Source: Paenibacillus sp. FSL H8-0548 | Lineage (GTDB): Bacteria; Bacillota; Bacilli; Paenibacillales; Paenibacillaceae | NCBI RefSeq assembly: GCF_038630985.1 | Contig: NZ_CP152049.1 | Location: forward strand, 2,313,501 to 2,377,500 | Direction: 5' to 3' | DNA length: 64,000 bases | The notes under the pieces: model-generated | What the model was told of the DNA's origin: nothing | Database searches by the model: none | The model's input: the letters and a program-made list of their open reading frames with translations, nothing else | Translations under genes and position numbers: made by a program | In this document: positions 61,804-64,000 of the stretch, one piece after another | Numbering within the stretch: position 1 is the stretch's first letter | Layout: every line of letters starts with the position of its first letter

Positions 61804-63561
61804 TGCTGATTGTACCTCGTTATTCTGATTCACAGTAAGGGTATAAACATAATTATTCCATGTGTAGATGCGATCTAACCCACTGTTTAATTTTTTAATG
61901 CTTGCAGGTTCAGTTGAGAGTTGTTCTTCTAGCTGCAGGAATAGTGTATCTAAAACTTTACCGCTATTCATATGAATTTCTGTTAGCTCGGCGTCCTCAG
62001 AGCTGGTGTCTTCCATTCTGGCAACAAACATCAATCCTAGTTCCTGATAACGCAGCTTTAATGTGCCGCTTCGTGGAATGGCTTCTAAATCAGGCGCAGT
62101 ATCCTCTACAGTTGCTTCATTCAAGGAACTATCTCCTGTACTGCTATCTTCTAAACTAGCCTCTTCCAATGCTTCGGCTTCGCTATCTGCCATATCAAAA
62201 AAGACTTCTGGTAAAGGGTCTAAAATTAGCTCCGTACCGGATGGTTTGCCTAGGAGCTCCTCACGTCCTATTGAGGATAATTCCATATAAGAGGCGAAAT
62301 CGAGCTTGCCCGACTTGAAATAACCAATATAAATTGGCTGAGTGCCATCCTTAAACCAGGTGCCAAGACCATTTAATAATCCACGAACGAAGAAGCCTTT
62401 GTATTCAAGTAATCCCTCAGCATTGTAACGCTCGCCATTTCCGTGGTATTCACTGCTTAAAAAGCCGCCACTGTAAATCATATTGCCGTTTACGTCAAAC
62501 AGAATGCCTGTCCCATGATAACGATCCGATAAGAACTCGCCTTTATACTTCACGCTGCCAGATTCAAAATATTCAGTTCCTGCTCCCGAACGCTTGCCGT
62601 TACTGTATTCACCTTCGTATTCGATAAAGTTATTTTTAAATAGCTTCTTGCCCATACCGTTGTAGTTTCCGGCAAGAAATTGTCCTTGATAGATAATAAT
62701 ATTGGTACCATTATATAGCGTGCCTTCTCCGGCATAAACGCCATTGGCAAAGCCACCTTCATAGATGAGCTCCTCATTGTCAGAAAATAAGCGTCCTTGT
62801 CCATGAGAAACACCAGTTTTGAAGCCGCCTTGATATTGTATTTTGCCATTCGGATAATAAAGATTGCCTTCTCCTTCGTAAACTTTACCAGCTAAAGCAC
62901 CGGTGTACTTCAGCGTGCCATCCGATTGATATTGACTTCCTTGAATGAGTACGCCTTGCAAAAAAGTACCTTGCTCAAGCAGTGTGCCATCCTCAGTGTA
63001 TAGCTTGCCAGCTCCATCGTATTTGCCATCGACAAAGGCGCCTTCATACAGCAGTGTTCCTTCCTTGCTGAACAGTTTGCCGTTACCCGCGTATTGCCCA
63101 CCGACAAAGTCGCCTTCATACAATAAAACTCCAACTGCTTGATAGAGCTTTCCTTTCCCCTCATACACGCCGCCCACTAAATCCCCTTCATAGAGCAAAA
63201 CCTTATTTTCATCAAGCAGCTTTGCCGCCCCAGAGTAGCTTGGAGCAGTTCCATTTGTACTAACGGAAATAGCAGGTTTGCGGTTAAATAGCTTATTTAT
63301 GAATTTAGGAGGGCGAATGAATATAAAGAAATAACAAATGAGCAGGACTAAGATGATGATCACAATGAGTTTTTTCGAAACATAATAATTTCCGATTGGA
63401 ATATAGCTCGCTTTAGTGATTTCTTTTTGGCCTAAAATATCTTTGAACTTTTTCTTCAACCACTTTGCAAGGAGCTTTGGCCAGTTTTTTGCCTTTTTGA
63501 GAGGCATTAATATTTTACGTTGAATTGGTGCAATAAAAGGTTTGACGATTTTCTCTATCAA
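61783..63561 (-). CDS. MORN-repeat membrane protein next to the eCIS tip gene
   Basis: The 592-aa protein has a basic N-terminus (1-55), a membrane helix (about 64-82, LIVIIILVLLICYFFIFI), and about thirteen MORN-type repeats (about 115-410; LLYEGDLVGGVYEGKGKLY, LLYEGAFVDGKYDGAGKLY). An acidic linker (about 445-500) and a C-terminal domain (about 505-592) follow. The start is taken as TTG at 63561 because AAAGGAG lies 9 bases upstream; a longer frame from 63609 begins before that site. It follows the DUF4280 gene in the same direction. Possible roles are membrane anchoring or effector function; neither is shown. Confidence 0.75.
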   Translation of the reverse strand: MIEKIVKPFIAPIQRKILMPLKKAKNWPKLLAKWLKKKFKDILGQKEITKASYIPIGNYYVSKKLIVIIILVLLICYFFIFIRPPKFINKLFNRKPAISVSTNGTAPSYSGAAKLLDENKVLLYEGDLVGGVYEGKGKLYQAVGVLLYEGDFVGGQYAGNGKLFSKEGTLLYEGAFVDGKYDGAGKLYTEDGTLLEQGTFLQGVLIQGSQYQSDGTLKYTGALAGKVYEGEGNLYYPNGKIQYQGGFKTGVSHGQGRLFSDNEELIYEGGFANGVYAGEGTLYNGTNIIIYQGQFLAGNYNGMGKKLFKNNFIEYEGEYSNGKRSGAGTEYFESGSVKYKGEFLSDRYHGTGILFDVNGNMIYSGGFLSSEYHGNGERYNAEGLLEYKGFFVRGLLNGLGTWFKDGTQPIYIGYFKSGKLDFASYMELSSIGREELLGKPSGTELILDPLPEVFFDMADSEAEALEEASLEDSSTGDSSLNEATVEDTAPDLEAIPRSGTLKLRYQELGLMFVARMEDTSSEDAELTEIHMNSGKVLDTLFLQLEEQLSTEPASIKKLNSGLDRIYTWNNYVYTLTVNQNNEVQSAIITRTG

Positions 63562-63632
63562 GAAACACGACTCCTTTGTAGGATCATTGATTCTGGCTGC
63601 AGCTCCCAAAATATAGAACTATTAGCAGCAGA

Positions 63633-64000
63633 CTATGGGACCTGTATGGTCATCTGACCTGGATTAGCAACTTGAATAACGCCGCCCCAATTGCATAAGC
63701 ATTTGGAAGCATTATTCAGGGCGGGCATATTCGCAACCATAACAGTAGGAGAGCCAGGAACCCATGGAGCAGACGTAACTGGTATGCAAGGCATAGGGGT
63801 CAATGCACCAAATGCAGCTGCTGTAGCTGCTGCAACCATAGGGTTAGCCATTGAATTACACATGCCAAATGGAAGAATATTTGCAAGAGGCTTGTTATCC
63901 ATAATATTAGCAATGGGCATAGCGGTCATTACTCGGTTCACAGGCAGCACCATTAATACACTCGGTGCAGCCCCGAAGCTGCATTGTAGATTCGCGCCTG
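63633..64000 (-). CDS. DUF4280 PAAR-like spike-tip protein (5' end outside window)
   Basis: The visible 122 residues read GANLQCSFGAAPSVL, MVLPVNRVMTAMPIANIMDN, FGMCNSMANPMVAAATAAAFG and CNWGGVIQVANPGQMTIQVP, a near-complete DUF4280 domain, the PAAR-like family. The frame stays open to the window edge, so the start and a few residues are missing, and the ATG at 63953 is internal. PAAR-like proteins cap the spike and may carry effectors. The conserved cysteines and glycine pattern are intact. Confidence 0.9.
   Translation of the reverse strand, partial: GANLQCSFGAAPSVLMVLPVNRVMTAMPIANIMDNKPLANILPFGMCNSMANPMVAAATAAAFGALTPMPCIPVTSAPWVPGSPTVMVANMPALNNASKCLCNWGGVIQVANPGQMTIQVP

Noticed and set aside
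29889..64000. Interpretation as a complete myovirus prophage
   Set aside because: No capsid, terminase, portal, integrase or lysis genes are seen. The DUF4255, eCIS-type ATPase and conserved eCIS protein favour an injection system.

Overview
The window looks like a chromosome segment of a Paenibacillus-type, spore-forming, low-to-mid G+C Gram-positive bacterium. The signs are strong AGGAGG ribosome binding sites with frequent GTG/TTG starts, an SLH-anchored surface protein, a YheC/D coat-type protein, DUF5696 and NHL-Yip1 proteins inside a sugar ABC operon, and lipoprotein-type solute-binding proteins. No rRNA, tRNA, CRISPR array or transposase gene was seen.

Layout. (1) 1-241: 3' end of a sugar-nucleotide epimerase/dehydratase-like gene. 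(2) 242-1094: non-coding, with MITE-like repeats and a LacI-type operator. (3) 1095-14683: a large carbohydrate ABC transporter operon with one ATPase, two permease pairs, two solute-binding proteins, an NHL-Yip1 membrane protein and a DUF5696 protein; a tandem hairpin precedes the last gene. (4) 15152-17137: a chemoreceptor preceded by an Fnr/Crp-type palindrome. (5) 17220-21282: a cobalamin riboswitch and terminator in front of a secreted SLH protein whose helical-barrel plus DUF4430 architecture resembles transcobalamin/intrinsic factor. (6) 21464-29346: assorted housekeeping and envelope genes (membrane GDPD, UDG-like, SGNH hydrolase, ABC exporter, TerD-VWA protein, YheC/D protein). (7) 29407-29855: a second MITE-like copy at the left edge of the next region.

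(8) 29889-64000: a contractile injection system of the extracellular (eCIS, Afp/PVC-like) type. Two candidate cargo genes (721 and 441 aa) diverge from a common region and share an N-terminal Q-S-x-G-N-Q-A motif; a YbjN-like gene follows the first. Then come a 1009-aa membrane protein (transporter-like helices, HEAT repeats, cyclic-nucleotide-type domain) and a partner-switching set (anti-sigma-like kinase, STAS protein, GAF-PP2C phosphatase), likely controlling synthesis or firing. The structural operon encodes an AAA+ ATPase, DUF4255 cap protein, sheath, tube 1, tail-assembly chaperone, tube 2, a 1164-aa Asn/Thr-rich repeat protein, LysM adaptor, hub, spike, gp25, two baseplate J-like proteins, a tail-protein-I-like protein with an N-terminal propeller-like region, and a conserved eCIS protein. 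On the opposite strand lie a MORN-repeat membrane protein and a PAAR-like DUF4280 tip protein cut by the window end.

The most unusual observation is in the tail-assembly chaperone gene. A perfect in-frame U UUU UUA slippery heptamer at 45493-45499, with a Shine-Dalgarno-like element just upstream, connects it to a 69-codon -1 frame that has no canonical start codon but encodes a recognisable conserved small eCIS protein (LYEE...FHW...EHRERR). This points to programmed -1 frameshifting, as in phage tail chaperones such as lambda G/GT.
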